Assembly (NCBI RefSeq): GCF_024323335.1
Contig: NC_066584.1
Location: 273,273,618-273,337,617 of the forward strand
DNA: 64,000 bases
Reading direction: 5' to 3'
Source of the DNA: Lathyrus oleraceus
Taxonomy: Eukaryota; Streptophyta; Magnoliopsida; Fabales; Fabaceae
Part shown: positions 45,805-57,584 of the stretch, piece by piece
Layout: each line of letters starts with the position of its first letter
Position numbering within the stretch: position 1 is the stretch's first letter
Position numbers and translations under genes: made by a program
Notes under the pieces: model-generated
Seen by the model: only the letters and a program-made list of their open reading frames with translations
What the model was told of the DNA's origin: nothing
The model's database searches: none

Positions 45805-46370
45805 TTGTTTGCGTTAACGTTGATCGGATAGGCCAAACTATGGTTTAATGCTCTTTCAAAAGGAAGTATTCAGTCTTGGATAGACTTCTACGAGAGCTTC
45901 ATGACTCATTTCAATTCCCAAAAAAGGAAGACAATGACAATAGCTACCTTAAGCGGAATCACCCAACGAAGGAAGGAGAGTCTACAGTCTTATATTAAGC
46001 ATTTCAAGCAAGTAGTCGTAGAGATAGAAGGGGCCGATGAAGGTCTGAAATGTTGAATATTCGAGAATGGCCTACTGCGGGATAGCCCCTTCAAACAAAA
46101 GTTGGGAAAAAGAGAGGCGCGTACCGTGAAGAAGCTATTGAACAATGCTCAATCTTTCACCAGTTTGATAACCTGGTCACTACTAACGCCAATTCTAGCC
46201 ACCCGATCGAGAAGGATTATCATCGATAAAAAGACGAATCTATCGAAGAATGCACGACCTATAGAATAAGTACATTCATTTGAATGTCTCACGGGAAAAG
46301 ATTTATCAAAAGTGTGCTAACACAAGGTTCCGAAAGGGAGGAATCAAAACCCCTTTTATCGTTAATGAGT
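45805..46370 (+). pseudogene. Tat/Retand-like gag relic, second part
   Basis: Resumes after the TTGTT duplication (45805-45809) with the core of a gag domain. Readable pieces include KGSIQSWIDFYESFMTHF and RRKESLQSYIKHFKQVVVEI, with a GLLRDSPF segment after them. Stops and shifts are present. It fades near 46370 into AT-rich sequence, so protease and pol of this copy are missing. Confidence 0.7.
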
Positions 46371-48016
46371 CATCTTGTGTTTTTGTTAATATTTATTAAT
46401 GACAAATATTTGTCACATTTTTTAATATATTAATGAAAAACATTTGTCACGTGGCTTTTTAGTATATTGGTCACAAATATTTGTTTAATATTTTTATAAT
46501 TATCAGACAAAAAAAATTATTGTGTGTTTTTATATCATCGGTAACAAAAAAAATTTGAAAATATATCGATGTTCTTTTGAATTTATAAAATACGCTAAAG
46601 TCTCGTTTTTCATAAAAAAAGTTGTAATCTATATATTATAATTGTTCTCATTTTTATTTTAAAATTATAAATAGATAAACTAATTGATTAGTGACACATG
46701 TCATGCGTATGAATTGTATGTTCTAACCATTTTATACAAAATTAATAGAAGATTTGTGCGTCCGCACGTATTGGTAAGTTCATTCATATCTTAGATCATT
46801 CGACGAGATTTGATTGTTGTTTATATATAATTGTTATTATAAAATCACTAACATTTTCAAATATGTAGCATATCACCAACCTAAAATATCCAATACGATT
46901 ATAATTAGAAATATTTACAAATATGACTCATAACTATAAATATTCATAAATATTTCCTTGAATATTTACTAATATATTTTTACATATTACATATTTTAAT
47001 TTGTTTAGCTCATCGTCCATATGAGAAATCAATATGAAAAACTTTATACATATAAATTGTATGTTCTAACCACTTTATACAAAATAAGATGAAAAAAATA
47101 TGAAACAACAACACTATGAAAAAAGTGTGAAAAAAAAAGTAGGAAACAAAAAAGTATAAATTGTATGCTCCAAATATTATTATAGTTAGTGTAAACTAGT
47201 TTCTTTCATTTTTATGTTGATCTTTATGTTGTTGGTGTGTTAAAAATCTAAACTTTGACCGTTTATTTAATGTTAAATATTTGTTTTTGGTATGATTTTT
47301 ACTTTTTAGCATAAATTATAACTAATTTATTATAGTTATTTACATTTTATTTAGAAAATATTGAAAAAAAACTCTAAATTTAACTAATTAATTAATTAGT
47401 AATAAATAATTATTGTATTTTTAATTTTTATGCTTCACTATTTCTTGAAAAACAAGGTTACAACAGTGTAAAATATTATATAATTTGTGTTTTTTTTATT
47501 TCCATTTCGATGTTACTACAAAATAAATGAATTTTAAGTCATTTTAAAATGACAAATTTGTCTCATATTTGTTTTTACGCTCTAATTTTCTTTTACGATA
47601 GTGTGATTTATTTCTACCAAAATTATTTGTAAAAACTATAGCTAATCAATTTAAAAGATGTAAAAAATAATTTATTTAATTGATTAATTACAAAGTATCT
47701 TTCCATGTGTAAAAATTATGTATTCTAAGGATTTCTTAAGTGAATTAATTATAGTTGGTGCAATATAATTATTTTTATTTTTATATTAATAATATTAAAA
47801 AATAATTAACCAATTATTTAATATAAAAAATATGTTTTGTATATGAATTTTAGTATAAATTATGTTTAGTATAATGTAAGTTTTTTTAAAATTTTGAATA
47901 TATTAAAAAAAAAGATAAATTTAATTCATAACACATATTTATCTCATGAATTTAGAGCCGCCAAAATGGACTAGTCCATATAAATAGTCGGCAAAATTAA
48001 TAGATCATAGGGTCTT

Positions 48017-48091
<75 letters not shown>

Positions 48092-48859
48092 TTATTTTTT
48101 ATATTAATATTAATATTATTATCTACATTTTAATTATTGTTTTGTAAAGTTGATTTAAACATTTTATTTTTATTTTTATTTCTATGTATATTTTAAGTGC
48201 AATTATCATTTAGCACTCAAGACATTTTAATTATATAAATACAAATTAACTCTTAATTTGTTTATGCTAAAATATGAAATGAGTATAACATGTCTTACTA
48301 TTTGGAGGGGATAAATCTATAGATTTATAGAGCAAGTATAAATCAAAAATAAAATAAGCAAACAATTAAACAATAATAATAATAAAAAAATTGAAATAGA
48401 AAAAAAAAACATATTTGTTGTTGGAGAAGGTTGTCTCAAAGAATAAACAAATAGACAAAATAGTATGTTTGCAATTCTAGAAAATATTTCAAATTAAAAT
48501 GGATAAAAAACCAACTAATTTTTAACGCATTATAAAGTAGAGTAAAAAAAATGTAAAACCATTGATGATGTTATTAGGCTAATTTGCATAAAATCTTAAA
48601 ACTATATTTTATAATACTCTAATTGAATTATAATCATGCAAACCTTAAAATATCTTTTAATTTGGGATCCATTTCTTACTCCTTGAATTGATTTGAAAGT
48701 TGGATGAATGGATAGAAAAGGTGTAATCATAATTATCATTATTTTGTGTCTTATTTGAATAATATTAATCTTGAATATAAATTGATGAAACTTTTTTATA
48801 TTTGATATATTTAATTGATAAAGGATAAGTTTTAAAGAAACTATTGTGTTTTATATTTT
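46371..48859. other. AT-rich sequence without recognisable genes
   Basis: Nothing coding. A phrase of the type ttgtatgttctaaccattttatacaaaat appears near 46713 and again near 47058, with a more diverged version near 47700, hinting at an old repeat. (TA)n at 48022-48088. Confidence 0.6.
48022..48088. repeat. (TA)n microsatellite
   Basis: About 67 bp of alternating TA. Confidence 0.97.
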
Positions 48860-49150
48860 GAAGCAACAGTCGTACCACGAAAAATAAAAGGACACGATCT
48901 CGCGAAGTGCAATTGCACGCTCGCAGAATAGACTTACAGAGTCGCCATCGAACTTTATTTATCTCAAAAAAGGAAAAAGATAAAATATTGATAAAACCCC
49001 TAAAATAACGACTAAGATTATGGTCGGTGCAACCGAATCAAGATTCAGGAGTCGATTACGCAATGGTAGGTATTAGCACCTCTCACGTCTGTTATACTCA
49101 ATAGGAACCGTTTAGTTAGTTGTGTGCATTAGGGTTTGCTTGGAAATGTT
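48860..49150 (-). repeat. LTR-end fragment of an Ogre/Tat-like element
   Basis: On - it reads gaggtgctaatacctacc, then a gtaatcgactcc phrase and GATGGCGACTCTG, the LTR-end block also seen at 54620-54780. A perfect 12-bp palindrome GTGCAATTGCAC lies at 48907-48918, just beyond the GGCGACTC motif. Confidence 0.6.
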
Positions 49151-49282
49151 AAGCTTCTCAAGTTATTAAAAACAGCTGAGTAGTTAGATTAAATGATCAT
49201 GGGTTCGAACCATATCAATAACTGTTTTATATTTTCTAAACTATCACCATATACATCTCAGTTTTATAACAAAATTAAAGGG

Positions 49283-49284
<2 letters not shown>

Positions 49285-49351
<67 letters not shown>
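49285..49351. repeat. (TA)n microsatellite
   Basis: About 66 bp of alternating TA. Confidence 0.97.
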
Positions 49352-49355
<4 letters not shown>

Positions 49356-50496
49356 TGCTCATTACATTGTTTACACAGAATATTAAAGTAAAAATATTCT
49401 TCTTCATCGTCATCGTTGAAGAACAAATGTTGGATCTCTTGGAGAAGAGCAACTGTTGGGGATCCTAGTTTCCTTGATCTTGACGAAGATCAAATGTTGA
49501 ATTCAATATATTCTCTATGGCTTTTGCATTTATTTGTTTCTGATATAAAACAAAACAAAAATAGATAACTAAAATGAATATCCAGTTATATGATTATTAT
49601 ATAAGAACACAAACTTTGAACTCCAAATAATTTTTTACACTTACAATCCATCACTTGCAAAGTAAATACAATATTCTCACCAACCACATATTAAAAACCT
49701 AAATTTTTTATGATCTTGCAATCTATCACATTGATACAATGCTCTGATTAAACATAGAGGATTTCACGATGTTTGGGTTTCTATGCTTTTATAATGAGGC
49801 TTTTAGGTTTCTCGAAGATCACTAATAGTTGTGTCTTGACCTTTAATACTCATTAAATGGACGACAAAGATTTGTTTAAGAACGGTGAAGAAACGCACTT
49901 ATATTTTACCTTAATAAAATATGTTGCAATATCTACATTTTTTACAATATCGAGGGAAACAAGTTTTTTTCCTTCAATATTTACATCTTTACACAGAATA
50001 ATAAAATAAATTATTCAAATAAATCAACCACACATCTCTCGATTTTTGTTAAAAACCAAGGGGAAATGTCTTTTTTTTTAATATTTACATTGTTTACACA
50101 GTATAATAAAATATATTGTTCAAACAAATCATGAGTTTGACAAAGGATTCTTGGAGAACAATATATCTTTCTAGATTTTTGATAAGTTATTTGTTCCAAA
50201 TAAGATAAAAAAAATTATGTACTTGCAATCCATCCTAGAGATATTTCATTATCTTGAGAAAATGTTTTTCATGACAAATGCTTAACGAATGTTTTTATAG
50301 TAAAATATGATGATTAAATAAAACTGATGTTTTTTATCTTCTCCTTTTAACTATCACCTCGGTAATGACGAAAATCGAGGTGTATAACTCTTTTTTATAA
50401 TTACATTGTTTACACATGATATTACAATAAATTGTTTACAACAAATCTTTGCTCTTATTCCTGAAAAACTTCGTTGATATCTTTGCTCTTATGTTT

Positions 50497-50530
50497 TAAC
50501 CCTTCGGTTAAATAGAAAACCGAAGGGTTA
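50497..50530. repeat. Perfect inverted repeat with 13-bp arms
   Basis: TAACCCTTCGGTT, an 8-base loop, then AACCGAAGGGTTA. A second hairpin (CACCTCG / CGAGGTG, 50355-50382) lies about 115 bp upstream. Confidence 0.9.
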
Positions 50531-51344
50531 TAAAATTATGTTTAAACTTATAAACAAATAAAATCATAAACTGTGTTAGTTGGGAATCGAAGTTTGTATT
50601 GAGTTATTTTTTCACCTCGGTGTTATGAAAAAATGAGGGAATATATGGTTTTTTATTTTTTTAAATAATAAAAAATAGCGTGCATTGGCGTTATACCTTT
50701 GTTTTCTATTGTTCGAGGTGAAAGCTTCGTCATGAAAAGCATTATTTGTTGTAGCATTTGTTGGTCGATTTTAACAAAACCTATTTTGTCTCAATCGACG
50801 GAAAAACATTACTTTATCCGAAACAAGTGAGGAACAGACGTTTGCATCATATTGAATGAATTTCTACATATCAACATTCACAGAAAAACGTCATTTATCT
50901 TAACCCACGTGATTGTGGATGAAGCATTGTCTTGCATCGTCTCGAGATGAAATATCTTTCGTTTGAAAAAGGGTTTTTAAGGTCATCGCGCAACGGTGAG
51001 AAAAGAGTTTGATGTGTTTGAAGTATTTTTGGTGATGACAAGAGTTCAAACGGGATAGAACTACATCTCATTTCTAACTCTCGGGAGCTCGTGGACTATA
51101 CCAAGTTCCTTTTTCATCTTATTTGAGAAAGAGTTTTGAAAATTTTAGGTATTTTTTGGTTTCATTGAGAAAATTCACTTGATGTTGATCAAAGTTTGTT
51201 ACACGCTACAAAATTGATTAGACGATGATGAGTGTTTTGATTGGCGAGAACTACATCTCAGATCCCAACTCTTAGGAGCTCATGTACTACAACATGTTCC
51301 TTTTCATCCTATTTATTGAAAATTGTTAAATAATGGTTAAGTAT

Positions 51345-51843
51345 TTTTGTTAGACGATAAGCTAAGATCTAGAGGGGGGGTGAATAGATCAAAAGTTAAA
51401 ATTTGAACCAAAATTGGTTTTAAAAAAGTTTATAGCGCGGAAGAAAGTTTCAAAAATTTCTCGGATCAAAAATCGTCTAACCGAACCTACTATCAAAAAG
51501 CTCGGATATACGTAGAGGTGTCAATGCAATGATAATAATCCACAAGTCAATCAACAATAACTAATCACAACTAGTTGAATACAATACAATAGGAAAGACT
51601 ATCTCCAATGATCAAAACACACAAAAACTTAAGTCAAGCAATTTGTCGAACACTTAATGTGCGATCAACAATGTTTGGAACATTATGTATGGTATGTTGT
51701 TCTTAGAAATTCAATCACGGTCAAATGGTTTGTGATCTACACAACAACACAAAATTCAAAACAAATTCAAAATTATGATCCAAACAATATTGATTGAATG
51801 ATCAATGCAATCGACAATTTTCAAACTACAAAATAAAAGAGGG

Positions 51844-51910
<67 letters not shown>

Positions 51911-51990
51911 AGAAGAGAGAAGAGATAAGAGAGAGTACACAAGGATTTGTTTAGGCAGTTCCCCAATCAACCTCGTTATGGATACGCCTG
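51345..51990. repeat. LTR-like fragment with (GA)n
   Basis: Starts near ctagagggggggtgaatag, a phrase common near the edge of legume Copia LTRs and their flanks. It includes a (GA)n run at 51847-51906 extended by imperfect units to about 51934, and ends near ggatttgtttaggcagttcccc. No coding sequence. Family assignment is weak. Confidence 0.4.
51847..51934. repeat. (GA)n microsatellite with imperfect tail
   Basis: Sixty bases of GA, then agagagaagag-type imperfect units. Confidence 0.95.
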
Positions 51991-51993
51991 CCC

Positions 51994-54073
51994 TCAATTC
52001 AAATTTGCTTTTATTGCTACGCAATATACTGGCTCATCCAAACATTGAATCCTTATAGAAGGTGCTTCATTGTACCACTTGACTTTGAACATGGATGATA
52101 AATTAGCTAAGGCGTCTTCTAGTTGATTCTCTTCTCGAGGGATGTAGTGGAAAGTAATCTCATCAAAGTAAACGATCATCTTTGGGACGTGGTCTCCATA
52201 CTTGATTAGCTTAGCATTATGTGTTCCCCATTCTCCCTTGATTTAATTGATCACGAGAGCAGAATCTCCGTATACTTCTAAGAGCTTGATCCTTAAATCG
52301 ATGGATTCGTCGAGTCCTAAGATGCATGCCTCATACTTTGCCACATTATTAATGCAGGTGAAACATAACCTAGCTGTAAAAGGAATGTGATAACCCATTA
52401 GAGAAGTTATGAAAGCCCGGATCCCATGCCCTTATCCGTTTGAGGCACCGTCAAATATGAGTTTCCATTGGGATCCTGGTTCGGGTCCTTGGTCGGGACT
52501 TGGGGTCTCATAATCCCTTATCACCATAACATCTTCATTGAGGAAGTCAAACCGTATAGGTTGATAATCTCCATTGGCTGGTGAGCGAGATAATCTGCTA
52601 GCACACTTCCTTTGACATCTTTTTGTATGACATATTGGATGTCGTACTCTGCCAATAACATCTGCCACCGGACTATTCTTCCAGTTAATCCTGGATTTTT
52701 AAAAATATATTTGATAGAGCATAATAAGTTTTCTCCAAGAGCGAATGTCGGGATTCACAGTCGGCAAATTTCTTGCTTAGGTAGTAGATTGCATGCTCTT
52801 TTCTTACGGATTCATCTTGTTACCTCAATACACATCCCATAGAACCGTCAAGTACTATTAGGTACACTATAAGTGGTCTTCCTGGAACTGGTGGTACCAA
52901 GTTAGGTGTTTTTTGCAAATATTCTTTGATTTTGTCGAAGTCCTTTTGACAACCTTCATTCCAGTCGATGACTTGATATTTCCCGAGCAACTTGAATATT
53001 GCATCACAAGTGGCTATGAGATGTGAGATAAACCTAGCGATGTAGTTTAATCTTCCCAAGAATCTGCGAACCTCTTTTTCTGTCCCCGGAGCTAGCATAT
53101 CTTGGATGGCCCTGACTTTGTCAGGATCAACTTCGATCCCTCTCTAGCTGACTATGAACCCCAATACTTTCCTTGATCTGACTCCAAAAGTGCATTTTAC
53201 AACATTCAAACATAACTTGAACTTTCTCAAATGATCAAACAGTTTTTAAAAGTTAATTATATGATATTTTTCAGTCTGTGATTTGGCAATCATATCATTG
53301 ATATAGACCTCTATCTCCTTGTGATCATATCATGGAAAAGAGTCACCATTATCCTTTGGTATGTTGCCCTAACATTCTTTAATCCGAAAGGCATTACCTT
53401 GTAACAGAAGGTGCGCCATGGAATGATAAATGTGGTTTTATCCATGTCTGTGGGAGCCATCTTTATCTTATTATAACCGGAGAATTTGTCCATGAATGAA
53501 AAGACCGAGAATTAAGCGGTGTTTTCTACTAGTACATCAATGTGGGTAGAGGGAAGTCATCTTTAGGACTTTCTCTATTGAGATCTATGTAGTCTACGCA
53601 CATTCTGACTTTCCCGTATTTCTTTGGGACTGACACGATGTTAGCGACTCATTATGGATACTTGGAAATGACTAGGAATATTGCGTCAAATTGTTTTCTG
53701 ACTTCCTCTTTGATCTTGAGAGACATGTCTGGTCCAGTCCTTCTCAATTTATGCTTAATTGGCGGACACTCTGGTATAAGCGGTAGCTTGTGTATGACAA
53801 CATTTGTGTCTAGTCCTGGCATGTCCTGATATGACCAAACAAACACATATGCATAGTTATGTAAAAGCACGATCAATCTTTCTTTGATCTTATCATCTAA
53901 GGCAGCGCTGACCTTAACATCTTTCCTATTTTCTTTGGTTCCCATATTGATCACATCCATTGGTTCCTAATGGGGTTGAATTTCTTTATCCTCTTGTTTC
54001 AACAGTTTGGCTAATTCTTCAGAAAGCTTGCAATCATCCTCAACGCCTTCTTCCGCTTGGTTAATCGGGAATT
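51994..54073 (-). pseudogene. Ogre-type RT and dual RNase H relic
   Basis: Read on - in broken frames. The RT N-terminal region is at 53960-53652 (with a WSYQDMPGLDTNVVIHKLP motif). The palm is at 53493-53311 (FSGYNKIKMAP, MPFGLKN). Next comes a catalytic box that reads Y-I-N-D instead of YVDD once a local frameshift is allowed for. The connection domain is at 53098-52820. RNase H remnants follow, including an IFDGASNG motif at 52440, then PREENQLEDALANLSSMF at 52130, which belongs to the extra RNase H of the Tat clade. Integrase is absent; the relic stops at about 51994. The upstream side runs into a probable intron and protease end at 54128-54410. Confidence 0.75.
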
Positions 54074-54590
54074 CAAAGTCGTAAGGAGGTTATAGCAGTG
54101 TTGTTTTCAATAGGTTCATTTATTAATCTGCACGAGGAAGATTTTTTCTTATTATTATCCTCTTTTGGAATGATGTGCTGAGAGTGAAAGTGTGTGAAAG
54201 ATTTATTTCCATTTTTTTGAAAAAGAAAACTTGGAATGAAATAAAAATGGTCTTAACTGAAAACAAAATGCAATTTTATTCATAAATAAGTCATTAAAAC
54301 AAAGGGAGGCCGCCCATTTTCCTTGGGCAAAATAAATGACTTATTATTAAAAAATAGTAAATTACTTTGAAATCGAAATTATCTTTGGAATCTCAACGAC
54401 CTTCTAATTGTTAAGTCGTAAGGGGTTATAGAAGTGTTGTTTTTAATAGGTTCATTTATTAATCTGCACGAGCAATATTTTTTCTTATTATTATCATCTT
54501 TTGGGATGATGTGCTGAGAATGAAAATGTGTGAAATATTTATTGCCATTTTTTTGAAAAAGAAAACTTGGAATGAAAGAAAAATGGTATT
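54074..54590. repeat. Direct duplication of the Ogre intron acceptor region
   Basis: 54074-54261 and 54412-54590 are diverged copies of one sequence: gtaagg(a)ggttatag, then aataggttcatttattaatctgcacgag, tgtgctgagartgaaartgtgtgaaa, and a gaaaaagaaaacttggaatgaa end. Between them is sequence resembling the rest of the intron and the protease 3' end (ccttctaattgtt, compare 60834-60842). The second copy ends exactly where the LTR at 54591 begins. Confidence 0.75.
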
Positions 54591-56427
54591 TGTAACACGG
54601 TGGGAGAACTGACTTTAATTAAATGTTGCGGATAGCAAGAGTCGCCACCGACTTTTATTTTACCCAAAAGGAAAGGACATAAAAGAACAGGAAAGACCTT
54701 TAAAAGATTTTGAGTTCGGGGGGTAGGTTATACAAAGGGAAGGTATTAGCACCCTTTATATCCATGGTTATCCATGGGCTCTTAGTTACTTAGCTCACTT
54801 TGTTTGTTTGCAAGAGTGTAGTGTGTGATTAGAAAAATTTCTTTAAGTACTTTGTAATGACCCTCGTATGGGTGTATACAAAGCCTAGTTTAGAAATTGT
54901 GAGGTGTAAAAGTAATTTTGAAAAGTGTGAGCAAGTAACTATGAGATACCTACCCTAGATTAAGTCTTTCGTGTTCTCGTATATTCTTTCAATGGTAAGA
55001 CTGTCCCTATTATTAAGGAATAGGTAGTCATTACCTTGGATGTGTTTAAGGGACGGGCGTAGGGTCATCGTATGGTCAATGAAGGCAACATAAGGGGTGT
55101 CTTTAGCAACTCGTAGGGACTATCATCATATTTACCGAAGGGACAAGATCATTATATCGTAGGCAACCTCGTAGGGACTTGATCTTTTAAGTTTATAGGG
55201 ACTTGATGATTTTTCTATTTGAAGGAACTTTGCTTAAGACACCCCTATTTTCGAGGGACTTGACCATTTAAAGAAGGCAACCAAGAGGAATACCCTAGGA
55301 AGTACAGATGGCGATCAAAGATCGACTTACGTGTGTGAGTGTTATTTTTCAGATATTTGTCTTGAATTTAATTTTCTAAGTTCAATTATTTACAGTTAGT
55401 TTTTTGCACTCCCTAAATTACTAACCACGCAATAAATATTTACAAAAATAAAAGCAAGAAAAATAAATTCCTAAACTATTACATGGCTATGGGACAGATA
55501 CATAATAATCAGGCGAGAAAGAATAAATTTATAACCTATACATTTGTTCCTAATATTATAAATAAAACAAAATTAAAATAAGGAAAATAATGAAGCAAAA
55601 ATAGAATAGATAAAAGCAAATAATAATAAAATAATAAATAAACAATGGTAATAAAGCAATAATAAAATAACAATAATAATAAAGTGATAATAAAAAGGTT
55701 AGAATTTTAAAAGAAATTATTTTAGGTTAAACAAGTTAGATTTTTTTAGAAGTTATTAGAAAAATATGAGTTTAAAATAAGTTAGTAATAATAAAAGAAT
55801 TTAAAATACATTAATGTACAAATTATAAAATAAAAGAGTTATATGAAAAATATTAAGTTTGTTATTTACAAAATAAATAAAGGTTATAGAAAATATCAAA
55901 TTATTAGATTAATAGGTTTATTATTATTATTCAATTAGAAAAATGGTCAATTAGATTTTATTTACAAAATATATAAGGATTTATTATTATAAGTAAGTAA
56001 TAAAAAAAGTTATTAAAATAGTTAGTATTTATTATTTATTTACAAAAATATAAAGGTTATAGAAAAATATTGAATAATTAATTTAGTAGGTTTTCACGCC
56101 CTACATTACTAAACCACGCAGTTAATATAGGATCAATGGCAGGAATTTAAATGGCAGAAAAATAAAATGGCAGAAAATAAATGGCAGAAAATAAAATCCT
56201 AATTATTACAACGCTTTGGTGCAGTTAAATAATAAAGATGGCGAAAAGTAAAACTGAAAATATTACAAGTTAAAACTTAAAATATTACAAGGGCGAAGCA
56301 GTTACAGTGTATGAATAACATAAATATGAGCGAAAATAGGAAATAATAATAAGGTTTGTTAAGGTTTAAGAAAAGGTTGATGGTTTAGAGGAAACAACAC
56401 GGTTAAAGTTTTAGGTTTGAAATTTAG

Positions 56428-56565
56428 AGTTTGTGGCGAAATTGTCAGGGTTTAGGAAAAATCAGGGTAGTTAGTTATATAAAAAAATGTGCAGATAGTT
56501 TGTGGCGAAATTGTCAGGGTTTAGGAAAAATCAGGGTAGTTAGTTATATAAAAAAATGTGCAGAT
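56428..56565. repeat. Perfect tandem duplication, 2 x 69 bp
   Basis: The unit begins agtttgtggcgaaattgtca and ends aaatgtgcagat; copies at 56428-56496 and 56497-56565 are identical by eye, so the duplication is recent compared with other changes in the element. Each unit includes ttatataaaaaaa. Confidence 0.97.
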
Positions 56566-56978
56566 CTAAATATATGTATATATAAAAAAAAATATGAATT
56601 AAAAAAAAACAACGGCGTTGCTAGCGCAAAATTGCGATCATCGCAACTGGATCGGATAACACAAATGTCACGCCTCATACACGTATATGTGAAAACGGCG
56701 TATTGACACGATCCGATCCGAAAACATAATCAAATTATAATATAAAATAGAAATATATATATATTTAACTAAACCGCATGTATCTGGAATACATAACACA
56801 GTCACACATATGAACATGTATTTGAAACACAGTAACAAATATATCAACAAAATAGATAAAGTATATATCATATATAAACTATTACCAAACTGTGTGTACG
56901 ATAGTATAGATCAGCCACTCTCAGTTTCTCTTTTTTTGTTCTATCTTTCGGCGTCTCTCTATCAGTCATGCTAGTAAA

Positions 56979-56986
56979 TATATATA
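56979..56986 (-). promoter_or_regulatory. TATA box of the Ogre LTR
   Basis: On - CCTATATATATTTAC, followed about 25-35 bp later by agcatgactgatagagagacg, a plausible start region. It divides the LTR into a U3 of about 600 bp and a long R-U5. Confidence 0.5.
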
Positions 56987-57584
56987 GGAACAAATTAGGT
57001 TAATGATAATGGGCCTAAGTTTATTTTGAAACCCAATATTAAATTAAAAACTGAATAAAGTTAAATAATTAAAATAGTTAAAATTAAAATAAAAACTAAT
57101 TAACCTATTTATTTATTCTAGACCCAATATAAAAATAAATAGACTCAAAAAAAAAAGTCGGGCACCAAAATGCTCGAAAAAATAAAATGAACACGTCAAA
57201 ATAATCAGCGCGAAATAAATGACTCGGAAAAATACAGCGTTTGGTCGGATTTTGAAATAAAAATTATGACCGTTTAAACTGCTCAGACTGATCAACATAT
57301 GACCAAAAATAGTCGTAAAAATATTTTTAGCATGTCAAATTAAACCACGTGAACCGCAGATTAATGTTACCGACATTTGCAAACTTAAACTTGACATTTT
57401 TTCGTTGACTAATTTTAGGCACAGTTAAAAAGTTAATTTGACCAGTCTGTTTGTAAATTCCGAGAAATTATTCCGGCTAATATTAAGACAGAAAAAAATG
57501 TTATGCTATGAAGATGATGCAAATGAATGTGAAACAAAAAATTGGTTAGAGTTAAAAATAGAGGGCAAATTTTGGGGTGCAACA

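Larger units (their letters stand above)
49151..51340. other. Noncoding region with hairpins, possible DNA-transposon debris
   Basis: No gene. (TA)n at 49285-49351. A phrase tttacattgtttacacag(a/t)atatta recurs near 49363, 50090 and 50402. Inverted repeats lie at 50355-50382 and 50497-50530, with a weaker one near 50613-50640. A diverged direct repeat spans 51025-51145 and 51222-51325. The accgagg/cctcggt hairpins resemble subterminal regions of plant CACTA elements, but no transposase or terminal repeat was found. Confidence 0.45.
54591..57584 (-). repeat. 3' LTR of the Ogre derivative
   Basis: 2994 bp, on - starting TGTTGCACCCCAAAATTTGCCC-like and ending CCACCGTGTTACA. Near its end it has the block aataccttccctttg, then GTCGGTGGCGACTCTTGC. 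It contains a perfect 69-bp tandem duplication and a TATA box. It is AT-rich with no genes. A purine-rich gaacaggggcagc tract precedes it on -. Confidence 0.85.

Noticed and set aside
51821..52024. Frame with a long Ser-Leu run
   Set aside because: Translation of the (GA)n microsatellite on the minus strand.
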